Source of the DNA: UBA9676 sp963741615
GTDB taxonomy: Bacteria > Actinomycetota > Actinomycetes > Streptosporangiales > Streptosporangiaceae
Assembly (NCBI GenBank): GCA_963741615.1
Contig: CAVUIU010000029.1
Coordinates: 372,001 to 436,000 of the forward strand
Direction: 5' to 3'
DNA: 64,000 bases
A program made the position numbers and the translations under genes. This document shows positions 41,377-48,954 of this stretch, one piece after another; position 1 is the stretch's first letter; every line of letters starts with the position of its first letter. The notes beneath the pieces were generated by a model, which was not told where the DNA came from, did no database searches, and saw only the letters and a list, made by a program, of their open reading frames with translations.

Positions 41377-43676
41377 GTGGACCCGGCAGCACAGGTTAAC
41401 CACGGGGGCCCGGCGGGCCGGCCAGGCGCGGCAGGCGCCGCCGCCAGACACACCGTGACAGCGGGCGGCGTGCGCGTCACCAGGACCGCGGAACCCTTCG
41501 GCGAGCAGATCCTGGACGCCATCTGCAGGCAGGTTGAGGGGCTGCGCGGCGGGGTGCTCAGCTCCGGGATGGAATACCCGGGCCGGTACAGCCGCTGGCA
41601 CATGGCCTATGTGAATCCGTGCGCCGAGATCGTCGCCCGGGGCCGCCGCATCAGCGTCCGGGCGCTCAACCCCCGGGGCGAGGTGCTGCTCCCGGTGCTG
41701 GCCGAGGCGCTGCTGCGGGTGGGCGAGCCGGTACCCGCGGCCCCGCCCGGTGCGGGCGCCGACCCGGTCACCGAGGTGGAGGTGCTGATCCCCGAGCCGG
41801 CCTGCTGGCCGAGGAGGACCGCAGCCGCCGGCCGACCGTCTTCTCCGCCCTGCGCGAGGTGATCTCGGCCATGGCCGGCGATGACCCGCACCTGGGTCTG
41901 TACGGGGCTTTCGGCTACGACCTCGCGTTCCAGTTCGAGCCGGTCACGCTGCGCCACGAACGGCCCGGCAGCCAGCGCGACCTCGTCCTGCATCTGCCGG
42001 ACGAGCTGTACGTGCTGGACCGCAAGCGCGAGACGGCAACCCGGTACCGGTACGAGTTCGCGGTGGCGGGCGTGTCCACCCGCGGCCTGCCCCGCGGGAC
42101 GCCGCCCGCGCCCACCGGGGTCCCGCCGCACGCCGGCCCGGCCCCCCGGGGGCCGGAGCCCGGTTCCTACGCCCGCATCGTCGAGCGGGCCAGGGAGCGT
42201 TTCGCCCGGGGCGACCTGTTCGAGGTCGTGCCCAGCCACGTCTTCCACGCACCGTGTGCCTCCCCAGCCGCCTTCTACCAGCGGCTGCGGCGCCGCAACC
42301 CGGCCCCGTACGAGTTCTTCTTCAACCTCGGGGAGGGGGAGTGCCTGGTCGGCGCGTCACCCGAGATGTACGTGCGGGTCACCGGGGAACGGGTGGAGAC
42401 CTGCCCGATCGCCGGCACGATCCGGCGCGGCACCGACCCGCTGGAGGACGCCGCCAACATCCTCACCCTGCTCAGCTCGGCGAAGGAGGAGTCGGAGCTG
42501 ACCATGTGCACCGATGTGGACCGCAACGACAAGTCACGGGTCTGCGTTCCCGGCAGCGTGCGGGTGATCGGCCGGCGGCAGATCGAGATGTACAGCCGCC
42601 TGATCCACACGGTCGACCACATCGAGGGCCGGCTGCGGCCCGGGCTCGACGCGCTGGACGCCTTCCTCACCCACATGTGGGCGGTGACCGTCACCGGCGC
42701 ACCCAAGACGTGGGCGATGCAGTTCATCGAGGATCACGAGCGGGCGCCCCGCCGCTGGTACGGCGGCGCGGTCGGCATGATCGGCTTCGACGGCGGCATG
42801 AACACCGGTCTCACCCTGCGCACGGCGCACATCTGCGGCGGGATCGCCATGGTGCGGGCGGGCGCGACGCTGCTCTACGACTCCGACCCGCTGGCTGAGG
42901 AGCGGGAGACCGAGCTGAAGGCGCGCGCCCTGCTCGAAACGCTGGCCGATGGTGCCGCCACGGCCCGGGAAGACGGTGCCGGACGTATTGCTTCCGCCGC
43001 GGCGGCCGGCCCGCCCGCGGCCCCGCTGCCGGGCGAGGGCCTGCGGGTGCTGCTGGTGGACCACCAGGATTCGTTCGTGCACACCCTGGCCGGGTACTTC
43101 CGTGAGCAGGGGGCGGACGTGCTGACCCTGCGCGCGGGCCTGCCCCTGACGGCGCTGGACGAGTTCGGCCCGGATCTGGTGGTGCTCTCGCCGGGGCCGG
43201 GGCGCCCATCCGACTTCGCCTGCACGGACCTGCTCGCCCAGCTGGATTCGCGCGGGCTGCCCGCGTTCGGGGTGTGCCTGGGCCTGCAGGCGATGGTGGA
43301 GCACGCGGGCGGCGAACTGGCGCTGCTCGGCGAGCCCGTGCACGGCAAGCCGGGTACCGTGCGGCGGACCTGGCCGGGCGGGCCGGGCGGGCCTGACGCC
43401 GGCCTGCTGGCCGGTCTGCCCGCCGAGTTCACCGCCGCCAGGTATCACTCGCTCTACGCGAGGCCGGAGCAGGTCAAGGGCGGGTTCGAGGTGACCGCGG
43501 TCACACCCGACGGGGCGGTCATGGCCATCGAGGACCCCGGGGCCGGCCGGTGGGCGGTGCAGTTCCACCCGGAGTCGATCCTCACCGCCGCGGGCGCCGC
43601 GGGCCATCAGGTCGTCGCCAACGTGCTGCGCCTGTGCCGCGCCCGGCCACGCCAGGGTGCCCGGCCCGTGCCGTGA
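41377..43676 (+). CDS. trpEG: Fused anthranilate synthase TrpE-TrpG with an apparent frameshift near 41800
   Basis: The gene starts at GTG 41377 after AGGGGAGCACAG. Its first part (GGVRVTRTAEPF, VLSSGMEYPGRYSRWHM) matches the N-terminus of fused anthranilate synthases. At about 41800 the frame must move by one base: restoring one G in ccgg/cc gives a continuous PEPGLLAEEDRSRRPTVFSALREV. The rest is complete: chorismate-binding motifs (FFFNLGEGECLVGASPEMYV, IAGTIRRG, LTMCTDVDRNDKSRVC, GAPKTWAM) and then a class I glutamine amidotransferase with GVCLGLQAM (catalytic Cys) and QFHPES. It makes anthranilate from chorismate and glutamine. Trp control is supported by the attenuator upstream. The indel may be a sequencing error. 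Confidence 0.87.
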
Positions 43677-43732
43677 GCCCGTGCCGTGAGCCCGTGCCGT
43701 GAGCCCGTGCCGTGAGCACCGTGCCGTGAGCC
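43668..43732 (+). repeat. 13-bp tandem repeat spanning the trpEG stop codon (5 copies)
   Basis: The unit gtgccgtgagccc occurs three times without change (43668, 43681, 43694), then as gtgccgtgagcacc (43707) and a last gtgccgtgagcc (43721). The first copy contains the trpEG stop codon. As 13 is not a multiple of three, added units would change the frame behind the stop. Confidence 0.9.
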
Positions 43733-43803
43733 ACGGCCGGATGCCCGCCGCTGCGGGGTATGGTGCCGTGCCAGGGGTAACGTCCAGCGCGAGGAGGAAC
43801 CCA

Positions 43804-44700
43804 GTGCGGTACCTTCCCCCCGGAGTGCGCGAACCGGACTCGCAGTACCGGCGGATGCTCGAGCGCATACTTGCCGCCGGTGAGGCCGTGCCCACCCGCC
43901 AGGGGCCCGCCGCCCTCACCCTGATGCAGCAGATCATGCGCTTCGACCTGCCCAACGGCTTCCCGGTGATCACCGAGCGGAGCGTGAAGTCGTTCTGGCG
44001 CAAGCCGATCGGCGAGCTGTGCGCCTTCATCAACGGTGCGACCACCCTGGACGAGCTCGCGGACTTCGGGTGCGACTGGTGGGGGGAGTGGGCCACCCCG
44101 CAGAAGACCTCGTCCCGCGGCCTGCCGCCCGGCCACCTGGGCCCCGGCTCCTACGGCGGGGCGTTCCGGCATTTCCCGACCGCCGACGGTGGCGAATTCG
44201 ACCAGTTCGCCCACCTGGTGGAGCAGATCAGGGAGCTGCCCCATGACCGCACCCACTTCGTTTCCCCGTGGATCCCGCAATACCAGGTCCGTGGCCAGGG
44301 CAAGACCCCGCGCACGACCATCGCGCCCTGCCACGGCTGGGTGCATGTCCGGGTCATCGGCGGCGGCCTGCACCTGCACATGTTCCAGCGGTCGGGGGAT
44401 GTGCCGGTCGGCGTGCCCGCCAACATGATCCAGTACGCCGCGCTGCTGCTGATGCTGGAACAGCTCACCGGGATCGCGGCGGCCACCTACTACCACACCA
44501 TTTCGGACGCTCACATCTACGAGGACCAGGTGGACAGCGTCAAGCTGATGCTCGGCCGCGAGGCCCGCAGGCTCCCCACCGTCGCCCTGACCGAGGCGGG
44601 CGGGAAGGTCAGTGACATCCATGATTTCCGGGCCGGGCATTTCGAGCTGACCGACTACGACCCGCACCCGCCGATCCCCTCCATCCCGGTCGCCCCATGA
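43804..44700 (+). CDS. Thymidylate synthase-like protein, divergent
   Basis: A 298-residue protein of the thymidylate synthase family, from GTG 43804 after GAGGAGGAACCCA. Retained motifs: IAPCHGW with the nucleophilic Cys, FQRSGDVPVGVPANM (Arg, Asp and the dUMP-selecting Asn), HTISDAHIYEDQ and YDPHP at the end. Missing or altered: the RTGT loop near residue 30 reads VPTRQGPAAL and the double Arg of the neighbouring subunit reads HDRTHFVSPW. The Asn argues for uracil nucleotides as substrate. Its stop overlaps the dihydrofolate reductase start, as expected for an enzyme that makes dihydrofolate. It could be the housekeeping enzyme or a specialised uridylate C5-methylase. Confidence 0.8.
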   Translation: MRYLPPGVREPDSQYRRMLERILAAGEAVPTRQGPAALTLMQQIMRFDLPNGFPVITERSVKSFWRKPIGELCAFINGATTLDELADFGCDWWGEWATPQKTSSRGLPPGHLGPGSYGGAFRHFPTADGGEFDQFAHLVEQIRELPHDRTHFVSPWIPQYQVRGQGKTPRTTIAPCHGWVHVRVIGGGLHLHMFQRSGDVPVGVPANMIQYAALLLMLEQLTGIAAATYYHTISDAHIYEDQVDSVKLMLGREARRLPTVALTEAGGKVSDIHDFRAGHFELTDYDPHPPIPSIPVAP

Positions 44701-45251
44701 CCGTGTCGCTGATTGTCGCGGCGGCGACCAACGAGGTCATCGGGCGTGACGGCACACTGCCCTGGCACCTGCCCGCGGACTTGCGCCGCTTCCGCGCGCT
44801 GACAACCGGGCACGTGGTCGTGATGGGCAGGCTGACGCACGAGTCGATCGTGCGCCGCCTGGGCCACCCGCTGGCCAACCGGACCTCCATCGTGGTCAGC
44901 AGGACGCTGCCGGACACGGGCACCCGGCCCGCCGGCCCGCTGCCTGCCGCCGGGGACGGCCAGGTCATGGTCGTCGATTCGATGGAGTCAGCCCTCGCCG
45001 CGGCGGCGGGCATCAGCGCGCTGGCCGGCAGCGGCGAGTTCTTCGTCATCGGCGGGGAGTCGGTCTACCGGCAGGCGCTGCCCTCGGTGGACAGGATCTA
45101 TCTCACCCGGGTCCACGCGGCGGTCAGCGGCGACCGGTGCATGCCCGCGGACTGGCTGGACGGCTTCGAGCTGGCCTCGCAGGAGGACACGGCGGACCCC
45201 GACAGCGGGACGAGGTACTCGTTCCTCGACTACCGGCGGGTCCCGTCGTGA
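44697..45251 (+). CDS. folA: Dihydrofolate reductase
   Basis: A 184-residue enzyme. Seen: SLIVAAATNEVIGRDGTLPWHLPADLRRFRALT (Trp and the catalytic acid region) and VVVMGRLTHESI, and the cofactor motif FFVIGGESVYRQALP. It reduces dihydrofolate to tetrahydrofolate with NADPH. The ATG overlaps the stop codon of the thymidylate synthase-like gene (ATGA), so both are translated together. The C-terminal segment LASQEDTADPDSGTRYSFLDYRR is of the usual type. This pairing is functionally obvious, as thymidylate synthase is the only large source of dihydrofolate. Confidence 0.95.
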   Translation: MTVSLIVAAATNEVIGRDGTLPWHLPADLRRFRALTTGHVVVMGRLTHESIVRRLGHPLANRTSIVVSRTLPDTGTRPAGPLPAAGDGQVMVVDSMESALAAAAGISALAGSGEFFVIGGESVYRQALPSVDRIYLTRVHAAVSGDRCMPADWLDGFELASQEDTADPDSGTRYSFLDYRRVPS

Positions 45252-45739
45252 CGCTCTACTGCTTCGGCAACGCCCGGACCGCCGACCAGCTCGCGGAGAT
45301 GCGCCGCCTCGACGCCGCGGGCATCTGCCTCTTCTGCCCGGACGGGCTCGCCAGCCATGCCCGGCAGCGGATCTTGTTCCGCACCAGGCACTGGGCAGTC
45401 ACCCCGAACGAGTTTCCTTACCGTGGCACGAGCCTGCACCTGCTCCTGGTGCCCGACCAGCACGCGGGCGACCTGCTCGACCTGGCCGCGGAGGTCAGGC
45501 AGGACTTCTGGGAGGCGCTGGGCGCGGTGGTGCGTGAGTACCGGCTGAGCCACTACGGCCTGGGCGTCCGTAACGGCGACTGCAGCTACACGGGCGCCAC
45601 CATCAGGCATGTGCATGCCCACGTCCTGGTCGGGGACGCCGAAGCCACGGACGGCCCGCCCGTCCGGATGCGGTTCAGTTCCCGCCCGGACGGCCAGGCC
45701 GCGAAGCAGCGGGCCGGGTATCGACCCAGATCAGGCTGA
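45248..45739 (+). CDS. HIT-family nucleotide-binding protein
   Basis: A 163-residue protein of the histidine triad superfamily. The triad is HVHAHVLVG near residue 124, and the N-terminal CLFCPDGLASHARQRILF is typical of HIT proteins that begin with CxFC. Such proteins hydrolyse or transfer nucleoside phosphoramidates, dinucleotides or adenylyl groups. The GTG overlaps the dihydrofolate reductase stop (GTGA), so the three genes form one translationally coupled unit. Its 3' end overlaps the convergent deaminase gene by 65 bp. Confidence 0.85.
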   Translation: MTLYCFGNARTADQLAEMRRLDAAGICLFCPDGLASHARQRILFRTRHWAVTPNEFPYRGTSLHLLLVPDQHAGDLLDLAAEVRQDFWEALGAVVREYRLSHYGLGVRNGDCSYTGATIRHVHAHVLVGDAEATDGPPVRMRFSSRPDGQAAKQRAGYRPRSG

Positions 45740-46550
45740 TTCCCGCTGCCCGGAGTACCTGCTCACCGTCGAGCACGGAGTACTGCCCGGCGAAATAGCA
45801 TCGCCCGAACCCCGCTTCCGCCACCAGCCGCGCACAAGCCGGGCAGGGGAAGGTGGTGGTATACAGATCGGCGCCGGCGAGGCTGGGGCCGTCCCGCGCC
45901 GCCCGGGCGATCAGGGCCGCTTCCGCATGGATGGCGGTGGACAGGTCGGCCCGCACCCCGCGCGCGAAACCGTCGCGGGGGTCGCCGTTGACATACGGCG
46001 CGTACTCGGTGGGGTGGTGCTGGTTCCAGGCGCAGCCGAGCACCTTGCCGTCCCGGGCGGCGACCGCTCCCACCTGCCGCCACCAGTCCGAGCTGTGCCG
46101 CGCGACCGCCTCGGCGGCGCCGATCATCTCGCGGGGGAGTTCCCCGGCGCTGATCTCGCCGTCGAAGGTCACCGGTGCCTGGGCCGCCGCCCACTCCCGG
46201 TCCCAGCGCAGGAACGTGCGGTCCAGGGCGACGGCCCGCCCGGCGCCCAGGTCGAGCCGCTGGGCCAGGTCGCGGGTGATCTCCTCGTCGGGCATGACGA
46301 TCTCGTCGCCGGTGAGCACGCCGGGCAGGTCCGCCGGCTCGATCACCCGGATGGCGGCCCGCGGCGTGACGAGCCGCAGGTAGCCCGCGGCGCGCTCGGG
46401 GGGCAGGGCGCGGATGTCCTTGGCCAGGCTGGGGTAGGCGCGGCGGAAACCGCTGCCCAGCAGCAGGATCTCGGCCGCGTCCGCGTGGCGGGTGAGGAAC
46501 TCCTCATATCCGGCGTGGAGCACCGGCAGGTAGAGCAGGACCTGCTTCAC
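45675..46550 (-). CDS. Two-domain cytidine/dCMP deaminase-like protein
   Basis: A 291-residue protein. Residues about 150-291 form a zinc-dependent deaminase domain: STAIHAEAALIARAA with the HAE motif and TTTFPCPACARLVAEAGF with PCxxC. The N-terminal 140 residues (KQVLLYLPVLHAGYEEFL) are not recognised. dCMP deaminase makes dUMP, the substrate of thymidylate synthase; the convergent thymidylate synthase makes this attractive. Its GTG at 46550 overlaps the stop of the nucleotidyltransferase gene (GTGA), so the two are coupled. The N-terminal domain could provide specificity. Confidence 0.82.
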   Translation of the reverse strand: MKQVLLYLPVLHAGYEEFLTRHADAAEILLLGSGFRRAYPSLAKDIRALPPERAAGYLRLVTPRAAIRVIEPADLPGVLTGDEIVMPDEEITRDLAQRLDLGAGRAVALDRTFLRWDREWAAAQAPVTFDGEISAGELPREMIGAAEAVARHSSDWWRQVGAVAARDGKVLGCAWNQHHPTEYAPYVNGDPRDGFARGVRADLSTAIHAEAALIARAARDGPSLAGADLYTTTFPCPACARLVAEAGFGRCYFAGQYSVLDGEQVLRAAGISLIWVDTRPAASRPGRPGGN

Positions 46551-47230
46551 CCGGGCGCCTGGCCTGTCCCGGGGAGGCGGGGTGACTCGTCGGGTTCGGG
46601 CAGGCCGAGCTGTATCCGGCGGAGCCGGGCCGACGTGCTCACCATCGCCATCCGCTCCAGCACCTCCACCCGCCCGCAGTAGCACTCCTCCAGCTCGGCG
46701 ATCTCGGCGGGAGTGTAGGTGTCCTCGGTCGCCACCAGCACGTCGGGGCGCACCGCCTTGATCAGGGCCCAGCGTTCGTGGCCGAGGTCCTTGAGGGTGA
46801 CCAGGCCCACTCCCCGCTGGTGAGTCACCATCCGGAGCCGTTCCATCTCCGGGACCGCGGGCCGGTGCGGCCCCTTGCGCGCCCCGATCTTCGCGTCGCT
46901 GTCGAGCCCCACGATGAGGAAGTCGCCGGACCGCCGGGCAGCTTCCAGGTACATGGAGTGGCCCTCGTGAATGATGTCGAACGAGCCACTGGTCAGGACG
47001 ACCTTGAGGCCGAGCGTGCGCAGTGCGTGGACGATGGCGGTGATCCGCTGGTAGTCCGGGACGAAGCGCAGCTCGAAATTGGAGGCGTCAGCGAACAGGC
47101 CGCTGTTGACCAGTGCCAGTGTCCCGGGCGGCACGTCGGCCCGGGACGCGTCCGGAGCAGCAGCCCGGCCGGGGTCCTGCCCGGGCAGATCCAGCCCGCC
47201 CCGGGGTAGCGGTTCGCGCACCTTGGACAT
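46547..47230 (-). CDS. Cytidylyltransferase-like nucleotidyltransferase
   Basis: A 227-residue protein with the Rossmann-like nucleotidyltransferase fold: VVLTSGSFDIIHEGHSMYLEAARRSGDFLIVGLDSDAKI, whose HEGH is the HxGH motif, then LRIRR-free tail ending RRIQLGLPEPD. Similar proteins are the adenylyltransferase half of heptose enzymes (RfaE-like), glycerol-phosphate cytidylyltransferase or ethanolamine-phosphate cytidylyltransferase. The ATG at 47230 follows GGGAGGACGGCC; the long frame reaching 48019 is a shadow of the flavohemoprotein. It is co-translated with the deaminase. The nucleotide and acceptor are unknown. Confidence 0.8.
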   Translation of the reverse strand: MSKVREPLPRGGLDLPGQDPGRAAAPDASRADVPPGTLALVNSGLFADASNFELRFVPDYQRITAIVHALRTLGLKVVLTSGSFDIIHEGHSMYLEAARRSGDFLIVGLDSDAKIGARKGPHRPAVPEMERLRMVTHQRGVGLVTLKDLGHERWALIKAVRPDVLVATEDTYTPAEIAELEECYCGRVEVLERMAMVSTSARLRRIQLGLPEPDESPRLPGTGQAPG

Positions 47231-47301
47231 GGCCGTCCTCCCACTCGCCGGTGCGCCCCGTGGCCACCTGCCCACGGCCCCGATCATAGCGGCCAACCCT
47301 G

Positions 47302-48693
47302 TCAGGACGTCCCCGGACAGACCGGCGCGGCCGGGTCGATGTGAAGGCGCGCGCCCGGGGCGCGGGCCGCGACGACCGCCGCGGTCGCGGTGACCATCTC
47401 CGGGGGGCCGCAGATGAACACGTCTCCCGCCTCGGGCGGCAGGTGCCTGGCGGTCACCTCGGGGAGCGTTCCCCGCAGGCCGCAGTACCCGGGTTCGTCC
47501 GAGACCACCGGGATGACCTCCAGGAACGGGCAGTCGCGTGCGAGCCGCCGCAGATCCGGCAGGTCGTAGAGATCGTCTTCCCGGCGGGCGCCGAAGAGCA
47601 GCCGGATGCCGGGCCGCGGCGCGCTGCCGGGGCTGGCGAATGCCTCGATGATCGCCTTGACCGGGGCCAGGCCGGTCCCGCCCGCGACGCAGACGATACT
47701 GGCGGACGAGACGGCGTCGGCCGTCATGGCGCCCCGGGCGCGGCCGATGAGCACGGTGTCGCCGGTACGGGTCCGGTGGGCCAGGCCGGTGCTGACCCTG
47801 CCGCCCCGGAACGGCACGCACGTGCAGGCGCAGCAGGCCGTCCGGGTGCGGGGCGTTGGCGACCGAGTACTCGCGCCAGAGCCGGGGCCAGCGCGGCACC
47901 TGCACGCTGATGTGCTGGCCGGCCCGGTAGGCAGCAGGCCGGGGGCATCGGGTCTGAGCTCGAGCACGGCGAGGCCGGGCCGCCGCAGGTCGTGCCCGGT
48001 CACCTCGGCGAGCATCCACGCGGGCTCATCCCGCGCGCCGTGCGCCGCGTCGGTCATGATGGTGGCCAGGTAGCTGAGGGCGCCCTCCCAGGCGGCCTTC
48101 AGCTCCGGGGTCCACCCGCGCCCACTGATGGCCTCGATGGTGGTGAGCAGCGCCTCGCAGAACGGCCGGTAGTGGCCTTCGGTCACACCGTACTTGCGGT
48201 GGTCGCGTGCTAATTCGCTCAGCCACCGGGCGAGTGACTCAGGGTGGTCACAGCTCCACATGTAACGCGTCAGGGCCCCGAAGACGCGCTGTCGCGGGGT
48301 ATCCATCGCCAGCGGGAAGATCGGGCGCAGTTCGGGATTGCGGAGGAAAAGAGTAGCGAAGAAATACGCCATGAGGTGTTCGGACTCGGGCTCCAGCTGG
48401 GAAATTGATTTCCTCAGCAACCGGGAATTGACGCCGGCGGCGGTCTCCGCGGCCGGCCCGGCCCCGCGGCCGGGGGCAGCCGGGCCAGCCAGCGGCGATT
48501 GGCCCGCGCTGTGGCCGACGGGAAGGCTCTGGCCTGCCGGGCCTTCGATCCCGCCGCCGGAATGCGGGCAGCCACGGTCAGCGGCGGTATGGTCATTCCC
48601 GGCCGGTCTGAGGTATACCTGGCCATGGAAGGTGCCGGGAGCCGCGGCCGGGTCCTCGGGCACTCCGGGGAACCCGCTCAGCGCAATCGCCAT
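47302..48693 (-). CDS. Flavohemoprotein (globin plus FAD/NAD reductase) with two compensating frameshifts
   Basis: The frame from ATG 48693 has a low-complexity N-terminus, then a globin domain (LEPESEHLMAYFFATLFLRNPELRPIFP; proximal His in RDHRKYGV) and a reductase with VCVAGGTGLAPVKAIIEAF and FICGPPEMVTA. Between about 47933 and 47815 the natural product is read in another frame: YRAGQHISVQVPRWPRLWREYSVANAPHPDGLLRLH is the true FAD domain. One C is missing at about 47933 (cctac) and one G extra at about 47815 (ggggcgg). Flavohemoproteins oxidise nitric oxide to nitrate or reduce it. Two palindromes lie upstream. The shifts are 118 bp apart and may be sequencing errors. Confidence 0.82.
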   Translation of the reverse strand: MAIALSGFPGVPEDPAAAPGTFHGQVYLRPAGNDHTAADRGCPHSGGGIEGPAGQSLPVGHSAGQSPLAGPAAPGRGAGPAAETAAGVNSRLLRKSISQLEPESEHLMAYFFATLFLRNPELRPIFPLAMDTPRQRVFGALTRYMWSCDHPESLARWLSELARDHRKYGVTEGHYRPFCEALLTTIEAISGRGWTPELKAAWEGALSYLATIMTDAAHGARDEPAWMLAEVTGHDLRRPGLAVLELRPDAPGLLPTGPASTSACRCRAGPGSGASTRSPTPRTRTACCACTCVPFRGGRVSTGLAHRTRTGDTVLIGRARGAMTADAVSSASIVCVAGGTGLAPVKAIIEAFASPGSAPRPGIRLLFGARREDDLYDLPDLRRLARDCPFLEVIPVVSDEPGYCGLRGTLPEVTARHLPPEAGDVFICGPPEMVTATAAVVAARAPGARLHIDPAAPVCPGTS

Positions 48694-48751
48694 GCGGATA
48701 GTCTTTCACCGGGCACACAGTGCAGACAAGCGATTCCCGCACACCATGGAG

Positions 48752-48768
48752 TACTAATATCGTTAGTA
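48752..48768. promoter_or_regulatory. Perfect inverted repeat TACTAA-N5-TTAGTA upstream of the flavohemoprotein
   Basis: TACTAA-tatcg-TTAGTA is an exact 6-bp inverted repeat 59-75 bp upstream of the flavohemoprotein start, in the most AT-rich patch of this 261-bp region. Such a place and symmetry suit a repressor of a nitric-oxide gene such as an NsrR-type protein, but the sequence does not match a known box closely. Confidence 0.55.
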
Positions 48769-48791
48769 TTATTGGGTGCGCAACTACGATT

Positions 48792-48806
48792 GCCATTAGT
48801 AATGGC
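48792..48806. promoter_or_regulatory. Perfect inverted repeat GCCATTA-g-TAATGGC
   Basis: A 7-bp perfect inverted repeat around one base, about 39 bp from the centre of the first palindrome (48752-48768). It shares TTAGTA with that one. It may be a second operator or a site for the divergent tricorn gene. Confidence 0.55.
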
Positions 48807-48954
48807 GGCAGAAATGCTCGCTGGCAGCATGGCGTGCCGATAAGGCACAGATCATGGCACGGGAGGGCGCCAGAACGGCCGGCCGCTGGCGACGGAACAC
48901 CCGCGCGGGGGCGGCCCGCGGGGAAGCCGCGGCCGGCGGGCTGACCACTAGGAT

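Noticed and set aside
41619..41800. N-terminal part of the plus-strand frame beginning at 41619 as a separate gene start
   Set aside because: It is a shadow frame of the true trpEG N-terminus; its Arg/Gly/Pro-rich residues match nothing and the real start at 41377 has a good ribosome-binding site. The frame is only real after the indel at about 41800.
47231..48019. Minus-strand frame upstream of 47230 as an extension of the nucleotidyltransferase
   Set aside because: The residues there are the out-of-frame FAD domain of the flavohemoprotein and the shift points are single G/C indels. A good start with GGGAGGA exists at 47230.
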